Source of the DNA: Heliocidaris tuberculata | Lineage: Eukaryota > Echinodermata > Echinoidea > Camarodonta > Echinometridae | Assembly: GCA_025618425.1 (NCBI GenBank) | Contig: CM046849.1 | Span: 34,188,462 to 34,252,461, forward strand | Direction: 5' to 3' | DNA length: 64,000 nt | Part shown: piece by piece, positions 53,392 to 64,000 of the stretch | How the letters are laid out: the number at the start of each line of letters is the position of its first letter | Numbering within the stretch: the first letter of the stretch is position 1 | Notes under the pieces: model-generated | What the model saw: only the letters and a program-made list of their open reading frames with translations | The model's database searches: none | What the model was told of the DNA's origin: nothing | Made by a program: the position numbers and the translations under genes

Positions 53392-54853
53392 CTGCCAAAG
53401 AGAAATACAGGGCACACGTTAGTAATTCATAATTATGATCCCAACGCATTCTTGTAAGACGGAGAAAAGTTAATGGGATAAAAATTGAATAAAGGATTTC
53501 ATACAAAATCGAGTAACTGTCTTCTGTAAATTTGGCCCTGTACTGCCCTGTATCACTTCTGATGATGTAAAAATTAAGATCTTTATTATTTGAAATCCGT
53601 TGGGTATCAATATTACAAAAATAACCCTCCAAAATTGGACACGCCACCTTTTGCATAATTGTTTGTATCATATATGTAACAACGGGCATTTCTGTGTCTG
53701 AAAATTGACAAAATTTTGCATTTTACATATAATTCAGTTTATTATTTTTGCTAATACTATAAAAACTACTTTCGAAAAATAAACTCAAAGGGCGATTTCA
53801 AAGGTCTATTGTACTGCCCATAGAAATCAGGTTCGGATTACGTAATATGCCATTGTAATGAATATTATATATCATGTGTTCTTTTTATGTGGAAATAAAT
53901 AAATAAATAAATAAATAAATAAATGTCCGCACATTTCTAAAGGTGATAGACAGGGCTATTGAAATTGCCTTCAGTTGATTTTTCGAAAATAGTTTTTATC
54001 GTGTTTAATCCAGTTTGGTATTTTATCGTAGTCAAAACAGGTCATAAAAACACGCCAGTGTATACCTTCAAGACACACACATACATACGTTTCTTCATAT
54101 GTAACATATATGATACAAATATGACGACCACCGCTAATGCTACATGAATATCCTGTCAATAATTCACTAATCAGAAGGGAATAAAGTATAACAAAATGCA
54201 TTTTCTATGTCAAGTACATTTTCCCCTACAAAGAAAATAGAAATTCATTATAAACTTTCATTTTGTAGCAGATGATCAAGGATTGCTAAGGTGATTTTGA
54301 CGAATTCGGGAACCGGAAAATAAGCCGACATGAAGTAATACACAAATAAAGCAATGTACACTGTTTGACTACCAGATTGAAAGGTCATGCAAAGTTCATG
54401 TATCATATATGACAGTACAGGGTTAAAGAAGGTAAATGATATTTAATAGTCATAGGGTTCTAGATTTCACCTCTAGGCTGAGGTGAGCTTGTCTTTGTGT
54501 ACTTTTCAAGGGTTTATATTGTCTTAGTGTATTTCAGCCTGCGAGTCGGCGAAAGTAATGTCTCTTTAGCCGCGTTTCAGCCTTCATACATTTTGATATC
54601 GCCGGAAAAATGCCCAAATAGTGCAACTCATTCAGGAATTTTGTTATATTTTTGTCATTACTCGGAACGTTATAACGAATTTCACCCCATCGTTCTCAAA
54701 ATATGATTGCTTGATTACTGTCAATTTAATGAGCGAATGGGAGCCTGAATTACTTATGTGAACCCTTCATGTAAATGAGATGGGTTGGAGCTACTACATT
54801 AGATTGTAGAGTGAGAGGAATAGAGATATGGGGGGGGGGGGAGAACATACTGG

Positions 54854-54894
<41 letters not shown>

Positions 54895-57800
54895 GAGGGT
54901 GCGGGAGAGGGGAGTGGATCGAGGAGGAGAGTATTTGAGGGGGGGGGGGGGTGGGGGACCACGAAGATTTCCGAAGGACTCATATAGCATATTCCAGACA
55001 ACTAAATGATGTAATGCTTCATTTCACTTTTGTGATTCGAGAGCTTCAGCTTTAGAAACTACAAGCCATTAATAACTTAATTTGTCGTTGGAAGAAACTA
55101 TGAGTCAGAACTTATAGATTATTCTGAAAAATAGGGTCGATCATACTAAAGTGAATAGAAACACAACAATAACATTTAAAGTTATTTCCAATACAGATTT
55201 GGAAGCCAACGAATCAAACTAACTAGACAAAAAACAGCTTCTCGTTGATGCCTATGCAGGCTGCTGCAATCACCATGGCAAAGGTAGCTACACCAACATA
55301 ACGGTGAAGAGGAAGATAGGTTACACGGAGATCATCACGTAGTCGAGGATACAAGAAAGTTGCTATCCCAGCCATCCACTGAAAACATTCAACAATAATC
55401 ACTTGCATTAAAATAGAATCTATAAAATTATTCAAACCAGCATAAAACAGTTCGTTTTGACGTTAGCATTATGTCACATCATGTACTATTATCCGTTATA
55501 TTTAGCCTTTTTTCTTTTTGCTAATACTCCCCGTACAGTTTTGGTAACTCGAGTTGTCATGACACATTTATAATTTTCTTTCATTTATCAAAAACATAAA
55601 AAAATTGACATGTCAATTTTAAATGGTTTCCCTGAAAAAAGTAGACCGAAGTTTATTGATGAATTCCTAATATTTTTTTTCATCAATATATACATAATTG
55701 GAAAACTCATTTTCTCTTCTTTCATTCATAATACTTCAAAATCTTGATCGATCGATAAATCACTCCTGACCGACTTCAGGCAGTCTGAAGTGGCAGTGTC
55801 AGAAATCTACTAGTACATTGGGTCAGAAATAAGGGATAGCTGCTATATTTGATTCATTATGGGAAAAACATGGGCGTCGCTAGAGGGAGGGGGGGGGGTG
55901 TTACACCCCCACTCAAAATAGCTGTCGGCAAATGCGCCACCTCTGTCGGCAAAAAAGAAAGGAGGGGGGAAACGGATAGGGAAGAGGGAAGAGAAAAGGA
56001 AAAGAAAAAAGAAAAGAAAAAAGGAAAGGGATAGGAAGGGGAAAAAAATCAGAAAGTAAAAAAAGGAAAGAAAAAGGAGGAAAAACTGAACTGGCCAATT
56101 TTAATTTTTTCCTCGCTCGCTTTGCTCGCTCGTAAAAACACTGCAAAGTTAAAAGAGAATGGGTGAATTCAAGTTCGGTGTTGAAAGCTGGTGTTGGTGT
56201 TGGGGCAAAACTAGCACCAGCCACAACACCGAACCTGAAATGAAGCTGGTGCTGGGATTGACTTCACTAGGTGTTGAGCTATCAGTAATGTGATTGGTAT
56301 TTATTTTTATAAACCCGAATTCGGTGTTGGGGCTAGAATCAGCAGCTCAATTCACGCTCTCAACACCAACACCAACACCAACACAACACCAATACCAATA
56401 CCAACACCGAACTTGAAATCACCCAATGAAACCCTGGGGAAAAATCATTTTTAATGAAAAGAGAGGATAGAGAGAAACAATTTTTAAAAAGTTCCATCAA
56501 AATCGGTTAAGAAATGAGAAAGTTATGAAAGTTTGAAAAGTCTCAATTTACTTTCTATGGCGATCCTCAAATTGGCAATGTTGCTTCAAAGTGACAGGTT
56601 TATAGTAGTACAATTCTCCATATGTTTTGTACACAAAATTTCATATTTTCTCCATTATCTCTAAAGATGCTGCTTGTCTTTTTGTGAAGTCAACATATGT
56701 TGTGTCAAATACATATTCCCATGATATATCTTGAGCTAAGAAGGAGACAAGCTGCACATTGAGAGATAATGTGGAAAATATGAAATTTTGTGTACAAAAC
56801 ATATGGAGAATTGTACTACTATAAACCTGTCACTTTGAAGCAACATTGCCAATTTGAGGATCGCCATAGAAAGTAAATTGAGACTTTTCAAACTTTCATA
56901 ACTTTCTCATTTCTTAACCGATTTTGATGGAACTTTTTAAAAATTGCTTCTCCCTATCCTCTCTTTTCATTAAAAATGATTTTCCCCAGGGTTTCATTCT
57001 CCATTAGTATTCGGTCAAAATGTGTCCCCCTTCGGCAATGGGCTGCAGCCCCCTCCCGAGGATTTTCAAAGTTCCGATATTCGGGCAGCGAGCTGCCAGA
57101 ATATCCACATATTTGGGCAGCGAGGTTCCCTGGTAAATTATGTAACTTCTGTATGCAACATCTGTACACTTCAATACGAAAAGTTGAAAACAATTTTTTG
57201 TTGAAAAGTTGACCTATTCCGGCAAAAGGCATCAGCCCTTTCGAAAATGTGCCCGCATGATCAAGATTTCTATATCTGCAATTTCTTATATTATCATATG
57301 TTGGGGGAAGATTTTGTGTTTGTACAGTGCAGCATTTTTGTTGGAAAATTTGGGTGTCACCCCCCCCCCCCCTCATTAAAAATCTTCTAGCGACGCCCCT
57401 GATGGGAAAGGAAAAGATTTTGGATAATTGATTATTAAAATATGCATCATGTACAAACACAAAATCTTATCTTCCATAATCAAGGATCATGCATGACTGA
57501 GCATGCAGGCGCGATTTGTATTTGGTAAGGCACATTGACATTTGTTCAGCTGCCATATTGAATTTCCTCAAACAAAATGCCAGTATGCCTAACCAATTGC
57601 AAACTGTGCTGTCTGCTTAGTCATGCGTGATCCTTTTAGCATGAACATGGTGTCATATGAAAGAGAGAGAGAATATGAGCTTTTAAAATTAATGATGGGT
57701 ATTTTAAAGCATTGATTATTCAAAATCATTTCCTTTTTTTCATAACCATAATGAACAGGGGTGTCGAACCGTGTTCATGATTGGGGGATGACTGGCGAGG

Positions 57801-60071
57801 GAGCGAAGCGACGGAGCGGGGGGAATTTTTTCAAAAATCTGTCTGTGACATATCATTATTCATTTATTCATTATTTTAATTGTAAGGGTATACACAAATG
57901 CAAAGAATATGACTTCGCATAGAAAAAGAAAAGAAAAAAGCATTGTTGAGTTCCCAAAATGTTGATGTGTTTCTTAGATGAAAATAAAAATTTTCTGCAT
58001 AAGTATAGGAATGCATATTGTATATCAGTCACTATTTTTTAATATTCATCAGGACAAACGAGAGTCAGATTTTGTAGAATGCCAAAAGTGCAAAAATGCT
58101 GGCACATCTGACCAGAACCAGTGACATTCTAATTGCGCTGGAAATGATATTTTTGGGGTAGGTTGCCTTTTTAACGCATGACTGCCCCCTGAAACGCTTT
58201 ACATATGTTAAACTGGTGTCAACTTGAAGGGTGATGTCTACTCTTTAGTTTGATACCAAATTGTTGCAGTGCAACATATCTGATGATAAATGAACTGTGG
58301 GTGATTGTGAGAAATCAGTTCTTATAACTGGACTGGTGTACCCAAATTTTTGGAGGGCAGTGTATATCACACTTTTGATATTTGATTCGTGGTTTATCTA
58401 ATGTGATATAACTTTTGATTTCTTTATCTAGAAGAAAATATTGATATGTATCTATAAGGTGTAACTGACTTTTAGACGGCAGCACAAGTTGACGACGAGA
58501 GGTTAGTACTCTTTTAAAGCCAGTCTTTCTCCTAATAAATCATTAAAAACAAGTTATTGAACTAAGCACTTACCTGTAAAACAAACAAGATAAAAGCACT
58601 CAATCCAACCCAGCTGTGGAGTGAATACATGTCAGGAAAGCTTTGGACACGATGGAAGTAGAAAACGGTTTTAAGACCGACACAGGCAAAGATGAGGGCG
58701 AGGCAATGGAAGACCAGGTGGACGAGTTTTACATTGGGTGAGGGGTTGTGTCGAAAAACTCTGAAGATCAAGATACCTTGACATAAAACAAAAAGGAGTA
58801 GTCAATTATTGGTCTTGCTGTATCCATCTATTGGAATGAGGTTTTATCCACATTAAAGATCAACATCGCCGACTGTAAACTTACGAGAAGTATATGATAT
58901 TTTGGATTCGAATTTCGGATTTAAAAAAAAAATAACCTCAATAACAATGATTAAAATTCTATTTTCATCTAGGTATGATAATAATAGACTAGATATCATC
59001 ATATGACTAGAAGAGTAATTTGAAAGCTATTCATGTAGATTGTCGCCGTGGTGCACAGATGCGTGATTTTCATCATTTTCAAAATTATTGTACCTTCAAT
59101 AAGAATGATGACATACTTTCTTTCATTCCCTTTCTCACCTCCCAGCTGATCACTTGTGGTATTATAGTGATGGTTAAATTCTATTTCCATATCCTTCTAT
59201 TTGTCTATACATACTATCTCCATTATAGAAACACCAAACCAATTGTTATGAGTAGACGTATAAGTTAAATTCTATTTCCATATCCTTCTATTTGTCTATA
59301 CATACTATCTCCATTATAGAAACACCAAACCAATTGTCATGAGTAGACATATAAGTTAAATTCTATTTCCATATCCTTCTCTTTGTCTATAGGCCTATAC
59401 ATACTATCTCCAGTATAGAAACACCAAACCAATTGTCATGAGTAGACATATAAGTTAAATTCTATTTCCATATCCTTCTATTCGTCTATACATACCATCT
59501 CCATATAGAAACACCAAACCAATTGTCATGAGTAGACGTATAAGTTAAATTCTATTTCTATATCCTTCTATTCGTCTATACATACTATCTCCATTATAGA
59601 AACACCAAACCAATTGTCATGAGTAGACGTATAAGTTAAATTCTATTTCTATATCCTTCTATTCGTCTATACATACTATCTCCATTATAGAAACACCAAA
59701 CCAATTGTTATGAGTAGACGTATAAGTTAAATTCTATTTCCATATCCTTCTCTTTGTCTATACATACCATCTCCATATAGAAACACCAAACCAAATGTCA
59801 TGAGTAGAGGTATATTTTCATATCCTTCTTCTTTCATATCCTTCTTTTTGTCTTTATACATACCATCTCCATATAGAAACACCAAACCAATAGTCATGAG
59901 TAGCGGGTGCAAGTTAAATTCTTTGCCTGAACCGTCCCATCCATATCCTCCTAAGGTCTGTCCTGTCCAGAATCCAGCTAAGACTAGTATCATGATACCA
60001 ACAACTTGGGAGATGATGAGTAGGGGGTAGAAAAATAACATGGCCGGAAGACAAGAAATCTCTTTGTGCAT
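53184..60071 (-). CDS. CYB561: Cytochrome b561 family transmembrane ascorbate-dependent reductase, 4 exons
   Basis: Exons in transcript order: 60071-59864, 58776-58574, 55378-55224, 53391-53184. Phases agree and give 257 aa, the usual family length. It is a six-helix membrane protein with two b haems that carries electrons from cytosolic ascorbate across a vesicle, lysosome or plasma membrane to monodehydroascorbate or ferric iron. Seen: FNLHP (H55), KLVHLVFH (H89, H93), YSLHSW (H123, monodehydroascorbate motif), PLHRYVG (H162). H55/H123 and H89/H162 correspond to the known haem pairs. The IFRVFR segment matches the ascorbate-side motif. INEKLFF resembles the lysosomal CYB561A3 form and MYSLHSWVGL the CYBRD1 form, so the paralogue is open. 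Start chosen at the first ATG after a good acceptor (60083-60086); MLFFYP at 60041 is an alternative. The 5' UTR exon was not found. Confidence 0.92.
53885..53930 (+). repeat. AAAT microsatellite
   Basis: Eight or more aaat units within intron 3 of the cytochrome b561 gene. Confidence 0.9.
54825..54960. repeat. G tracts and GA microsatellite
   Basis: G12 at 54830-54841, gagaga to 54895, and G/T-rich sequence to 54957, in intron 3. Proline- and serine-rich frames here are artefacts. Confidence 0.9.
55224..55378 (-). CDS. CYB561: Cytochrome b561 exon 3
   Basis: Encodes WMAGIATFLYPRL, VTYLPLHRYVG (H162) and AAACIGINEKLFFV. Acceptor tgttttcag. The donor is TA/GTTAGT, chosen because it restores frame to exon 4 and avoids the TAG that the unspliced frame reads two bases on. 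Confidence 0.88.
56149..57007. mobile_element. TTAA foldback MITE, nested
   Basis: Two arms of about 270 bp (gaaaccctggggaaaa... and its reverse) meet near 56695. Ends TTAAaagagaat and cattctccattag. Same family as 44661-45120. Interrupted 12 bp from its left end by 56161-56424. Confidence 0.85.
56161..56424. mobile_element. Innermost MITE (GGGTGAATTCAAGTTCGGTG ends), 3-bp duplication AAT
   Basis: Ends gggtgaattcaagttcggtg and its near-perfect reverse. AAT lies on both sides. The intact right end of the host element shows the uninterrupted sequence (gagaatgaaaccc), confirming the insertion point. The interior is rich in ggtgttgg words. Confidence 0.85.
58574..58776 (-). CDS. CYB561: Cytochrome b561 exon 2
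   Basis: Encodes ILIFRVFRHN, KLVHLVFHCLALIFACVGLK and MYSLHSWVGLSAFILFVLQ: helices 3 and 4 with H89, H93 and H123. Acceptor gtcaag, donor GTAAGT. Confidence 0.95.
59170..59885 (-). repeat. About 91-bp tandem array of the cytochrome b561 exon 1 donor end (about 8 copies)
   Basis: The word gaaacaccaaacca recurs near 59229, 59320, 59418, 59507, 59598, 59690, 59779 and 59876 (the real exon). On the minus strand each unit has the exon segment gaatttaactt...ttggtttggtgtttctat, GGAGATG or GGAGATA, GTATGT, and then about 30 bp of intron. The copies lose a base beside the haem-ligand His codon, so they are out of frame. They lie downstream of the true donor, inside intron 1. Confidence 0.95.
59864..60071 (-). 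CDS. CYB561: Cytochrome b561 coding exon 1
   Basis: Encodes the first membrane helix (LLIISQVVGIMILVLAGFW), GYGWDGSGKEF and haem ligand H55 in NLHPLLMTIGLVFLYGDG. Donor GTATGT begins at 59863. The exon probably starts at 60082 after tttttaaacatacag, making 60072-60082 5' UTR. Its 3' end is the source unit of the adjacent tandem array. Confidence 0.9.
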
Positions 60072-60689
60072 GTGATGATCGTCTGTATGTTTAAAAAATA
60101 GGAAACATGTTTCTAAGCGACAAAGCAGAAATTCATGAATGTTTGCATGCATCATACTGATGTCGGTATTTTCTCCTTATTCATTTTTCTTAATTTAAAC
60201 TTACGTGTAGCGGCAAGGATCTTTATATAAAAAATGAATTTGAATTCGGAAAAAAAAACTGACCTTTTTTTTTTTTTTATAGTTTCAGTCTTTGACTCGA
60301 TTACTGATTATTCCTTATTATGCTACCTAAGCTGGACATTTTTCTTTCTTAATTTTTTACTGTTATGTCGGGACCCTTCCCGCTGTTGATCGTCTTTCTT
60401 GTTTTGTCCTCCATTCTTTTTATTTTGTGAAGGGTTTCCCATATATGAGGTAACATGTGAGTTGGTTGCACAAGGTAGTTTATTAAATACACCTTCATCT
60501 AATCAGTCTTTATTTTTGTTAGTGGTTTTAATTCAAGATGATAAGCAATTCATTTGAATTATCTCATCATTTGAAGAATCCATGTCTTATTGAAAAATCA
60601 GACCATCATCGCTACCAACCTTTTGGTAATGCTCCGGCGACAATTGCTCTGCTGTCAGTACTCACTAATTTCTTAACTTCACCGCAGGA

Positions 60690-61700
60690 CCAAACGCTAT
60701 ACCTACCCCTAACCATAGATGCCCTAACCCTATACGTAACATAAAACGCGATTGTTTCAACCCTAGCCCCAATCCCATATTTTCGTCATTCATCATGTGT
60801 TCATGTAACATAAAACCCGATTGTTGCAACCCTAGACGTAATCCTATACGTAACATAAAACGCGATTGTTGCAACCCTAGACGTAATCCTATACGTAACA
60901 TAAAACGCGATTGTTGCAACCCTAGACGTAATCCTATACGTAACATAAAACCCGATTGTTGCAACCCTAGCCGCAATCCCATATCTTAGTCATTCATCAT
61001 GTGTTCATGTAACATAAAACCCGATTCTTGTAACCCTATAGCCCAATCCTATACATAACATAAAACCCAATTGTTGTAACCCAAGCTCTAATCCTATATA
61101 TATCTTTGTCATTCATGTAACATAAAACCCGAATGTTGTAACCCTAGACCTAATCCTATATATATATATTTGTCATTCACGTAACATAAAACCCGATTGT
61201 TGTAACCCAAGCCCTAATCCTATATCTTTGTCATTCACGTAACGTAAAACCCTGCTGTTGTAACCATAGCCCTAATCCTATATCTTTGTCATTCACGTAA
61301 CATAAAATCCTGCTGTTGTATACCAAGCCCTAATCCTATATCTTTGTCATTCACGTAACGCAAAACCCTGCTGTTGTAACCCAAGCCCTAATCCTATATC
61401 TTTGTCATTCACGTAACATAAAACCCTGCTGTTGTAACCCAAGCCCTAATCCTATATCTTTGTCATTCACGTAACATAAAATCCGATTGTTGTAACCCAA
61501 GCCCTAATCCTATATCTTTGTCATTCACGTAACATAAAACCCTGCTGTTGTAACCCAAGCCTTAATCCTATATCTTTGTCATTCACGTAACATTAAACCC
61601 GATTGTTGTACACCCAAGCCCTAATCCTAAATCTTTGTCATTCACGTAACGTAAAACCCTGCTGTTGTAACCATAGCCCTAATCCTATATCTTATGTATT
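60690..61700 (+). repeat. 58-bp minisatellite with a 45-bp sub-array, upstream of cytochrome b561
   Basis: Units contain cgtaacataaaaccc, gttgtaaccc and cctaatcctata. Spacing is 45 bp at 60849-60960 and 58 bp from about 61180 onward (attcacgtaa at 61291, 61349, 61407). The Arg/Cys/Asn-rich open frames across it are artefacts. Confidence 0.93.
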
Positions 61701-62526
61701 GTCACCGGAGCACACGTCTTATTTTTTTTCTCTATCTCACTTCATCTCTCCCCTTTTGTGTCACTCCCTTTCGCTCAGTTTCCACTCCTTCTACCCTCCA
61801 CTCCCCCTCAATGTTTTATTAAGCTGCATGGGGTATTATTAATATTTCCAAAACATTGTATTGGGAAATAGTATGGGGTAACATAGTATGGGGAAATAGT
61901 AATATGATGAAAATTATGACAATATCGCCCCTCCAAAAGAAAGCACTCCGTATCTGTCCTCATTCATATTACCTAGCCCACCGATCCAATATTCTATAAA
62001 TTAAAAAAATTAAAGATTGCAGATTTCTTTTCTTTTATACACTTTTTTTTTTTTTTTTACAAACTCCGATTTATATAATTTCTTTAAAAATATTATCTAA
62101 TTCCTTATAGATGACACCCTATACTATACCGAGTCGTATAGGCCTATGAAGGTATCATGCAGCCCCTATCCCCTGACTGCTATCCACTCAAGCATTCTTG
62201 CTTATAATAGCTGGCCCCCTGCACATATCTCGATTTCTTAACTTACCTCCATAATTTAAATATTATCTAAGTATATATATTCTTTTTGTAATTCAGTGGT
62301 CACACTTTATTTGTATCACATCTCATTTGAATCATTATTGTATGCAATATTTGTATATGATTTCTTAATAAATGCAGAAACATCTGCTTAAAAAAACCCA
62401 ACAAAAAACAAAAAAACTGTTCGGAAGCGCATAGGGATCATGACGTGAATCTTAAAGCATGCACTATCTTTATTTCATTTTTTTTTCTTCGTTATCTCAC
62501 TATCTCTTAAAATGTTAGAACACATG

Positions 62527-62925
62527 CAGGCTTTAATAATAATCATAAAGGTTAGATATAATTAATATTCCCTAGTTGGATTTTGAACCAGAAGTCAAAA
62601 CGTACAGGCTTTAATAATAATGTTAAAGGTTAAATAGAATTAATATTCCCTTGTCAGATTTTGAACCAGAAGTCAAAACGTACAGGCTTTAATAATAATC
62701 ATAAAAGTTAAACAGATTTAATATCCCCTCGTTAGATTTTGACCCAGAAGTCAAAACAACAGGCTTTAATAATAATCATAAATGCTAAATAGAATTAATA
62801 TTCCCTTGTTAGATTTTGAACCAGAAGTCAAAACATACAGGCTTTAACGATAATCATAGAGGTTTGATAGAATTAATATTCCCTTGTTAGGTTTTGAACC
62901 AGAAGTCCAAACGTACAGGATTTAT
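62527..62925 (+). repeat. 78-bp minisatellite, five copies
   Basis: Units beginning caggctttaataataat at 62527, 62605, 62683, 62760 and 62838, plus a partial. Each contains ttttgaaccagaagtcaaa. Confidence 0.92.
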
Positions 62926-64000
62926 ATCTGCTAGTTGAAAGTGATAAAAACCTGGAACCTATAGCCGACCACCTCCTCAAAAACAAAAAGCGGAAGGATG
63001 TGAAAACGGAAGATGGATAACACCAGTCGAGGTGTCTGAAACAAATGTCGAATATAATCATGATAATGTGAATTAGATCATCGGTTACTATTTTGATGTA
63101 GTGAATATACAGATGTTGTTTGCAGCACTTATTCTTCTTTTATTAGTGACACGCTTTGATTTGGTTTGATTTACTTATAATATAAACATCATCATCATCA
63201 TTTTATAGATCATCAGCTCCATGGTATAATCATTTAAAAGAGCTTGATGGAGACGTCCAAAAATATTAATTATACATATACAGCACGATAGAAGAAAGAA
63301 TGGTCTTATTTTTTTATTTAAAAGAGAAGTAGAAAAAGGGTACTCTTAAATGAAACAAGAGGAAAAGAAGACTGTAAGTTACATAATAAATTATTGTATT
63401 ACATTTGAATGGACCATTTACGTAATGTAATCAAACAGTGGGACCGCAGACTGCATACTTTAAGTGTTATTGGGTTAGCACCGACCGATGTATACGGTTC
63501 ACGATCCTGCTTATGCATAACAGGTGAGTGTTTGCTCGTTGTTATTGCACTTTGAGATGAAAGCATTGCGGAGGTGGCCTATTTACACTCATTGAAATGC
63601 TATCATTGGAAACCTATTATGTTGTACAGACTTAAATTCTGAATGTTTAACTAGTGGATTTTGAACAACATTGTTGAAGAATATTCTTGTAATTACGCAG
63701 TAATTGTTTGTTTATATTTTGATTTTTGTAAATAAAATTCTCGATTGGGAGGAAAAAAAAAAAAAAAAAACATTACGCGCATCAGCTTATAGAGCATGCG
63801 CAGTGAGAAAGGTCAAATTCAGTAATATATGTATTTATGGTAATGTATTCATCGCTTCAACGTACAGATTCGGCGAATCAGCTTCGGTAATTTCTAATTG
63901 TGGCAGACGGCGCTCGGCCAATGCACTTTAAATTGTAATCGATCTCCGAATCAAAATATATCGCTTTGCAAGTTTGTAAACAAGTAAATAAAGCTAAAAA

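Larger units (their letters stand above)
55867..57401. mobile_element. hAT-like element (GGGCGTCGCTAGA ends) hosting two nested insertions
   Basis: Ends catgggcgtcgctaga and tctagcgacgcccctg. Direct repeat atgggaaa at 55859-55866 and 57402-57409. It contains a GGAAAAG-rich stretch, a foldback element (56149-57007) and the shared segment aaagttccgatattcgggca. All inside intron 2 of the cytochrome b561 gene. Confidence 0.8.
60072..64000. other. Upstream flank of cytochrome b561
   Basis: Apart from two minisatellites, nothing coding is recognised. 63770-63930 is richer in CG (acgcgcatc, gcatgcgcag, cagacggcgctcgg) than its surroundings and could include a promoter or 5' UTR exon of the minus-strand gene, but no splice structure could be traced. 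An AATAAA lies near 63988. Confidence 0.35.

Noticed and set aside
55913..56224. 103-codon minus-strand frame with Phe/Pro runs
   Set aside because: Lies in a GGAAAAG-rich simple stretch and two nested transposon ends.
60665..60989. Open frames on both strands with repeated Arg/Cys/Leu motifs
   Set aside because: They are translations of the 45-bp minisatellite and stay open only because 45 is divisible by three.

Overview
This window is animal nuclear DNA: AT-rich, with large introns, GT-AG splice sites, dense small transposons and no operons. An invertebrate deuterostome, most likely an echinoderm and probably a sea urchin, fits best. The reasons are a class IIa histone deacetylase that keeps the catalytic tyrosine, an APE-type LINE whose ORF begins with a 2A-like peptide (a feature known from sea urchin LINEs), and the very frequent acatgta-type words. 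The species is inference only.

Layout. (1) Positions 1-36104, plus strand: the 3' part of a class IIa histone deacetylase gene (HDAC4/5/7/9 type). I could join 21 consecutive exons with fully compatible phases, giving 860 residues to a stop at 36102-36104; the N-terminal MEF2-binding part lies upstream of the window. All three 14-3-3 type serine motifs, the basic nuclear localisation region, a sumoylation-type motif, the whole catalytic domain and the C-terminal export-type signal are visible. (2) 36105 to about 41460: probable long 3' UTR, then repeat-rich intergenic DNA. (3) 46303-49590, plus: an uninterrupted 1095-codon LINE ORF (2A-like leader, AP endonuclease, reverse transcriptase) with a short (TTGAA)n-type 3' tail near 49910. 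(4) 53184-60071, minus: a complete four-exon cytochrome b561 family gene (257 aa, six membrane segments), convergent with the deacetylase. (5) 60072-64000: minisatellites and unassigned DNA.

The most striking structure is a set of tandem arrays built across exon-intron junctions. In the deacetylase, the acceptor of the penultimate exon plus 53 nt of coding sequence is repeated about 25 times over 3 kb (32040-35270). The donor of exon 4 is repeated about 18 times (14050-14880), and the donor of exon 11 is present three times in exact 101-bp steps. Fragments of exons 17 and 18 are duplicated in neighbouring introns. In the cytochrome b561 gene, on the other strand, the first coding exon's donor end is repeated about eight times (59170-59880). 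Each array repeats tens of exonic nucleotides with adjoining intron, creating rows of decoy splice sites next to the real one.

The rest is mostly small non-autonomous DNA transposons: TTAA-flanked foldback elements, GGGCCC-ended elements flanked by TGG, TA-flanked elements, and hAT-like elements with 8-bp duplications. Several are nested, and in a few cases tandem or dispersed copies preserve the empty target site. There are also a 5'-truncated LINE, tRNA-derived SINE sequence and microsatellites. Exon assignments come from reading the sequence and from family knowledge; no search was run.
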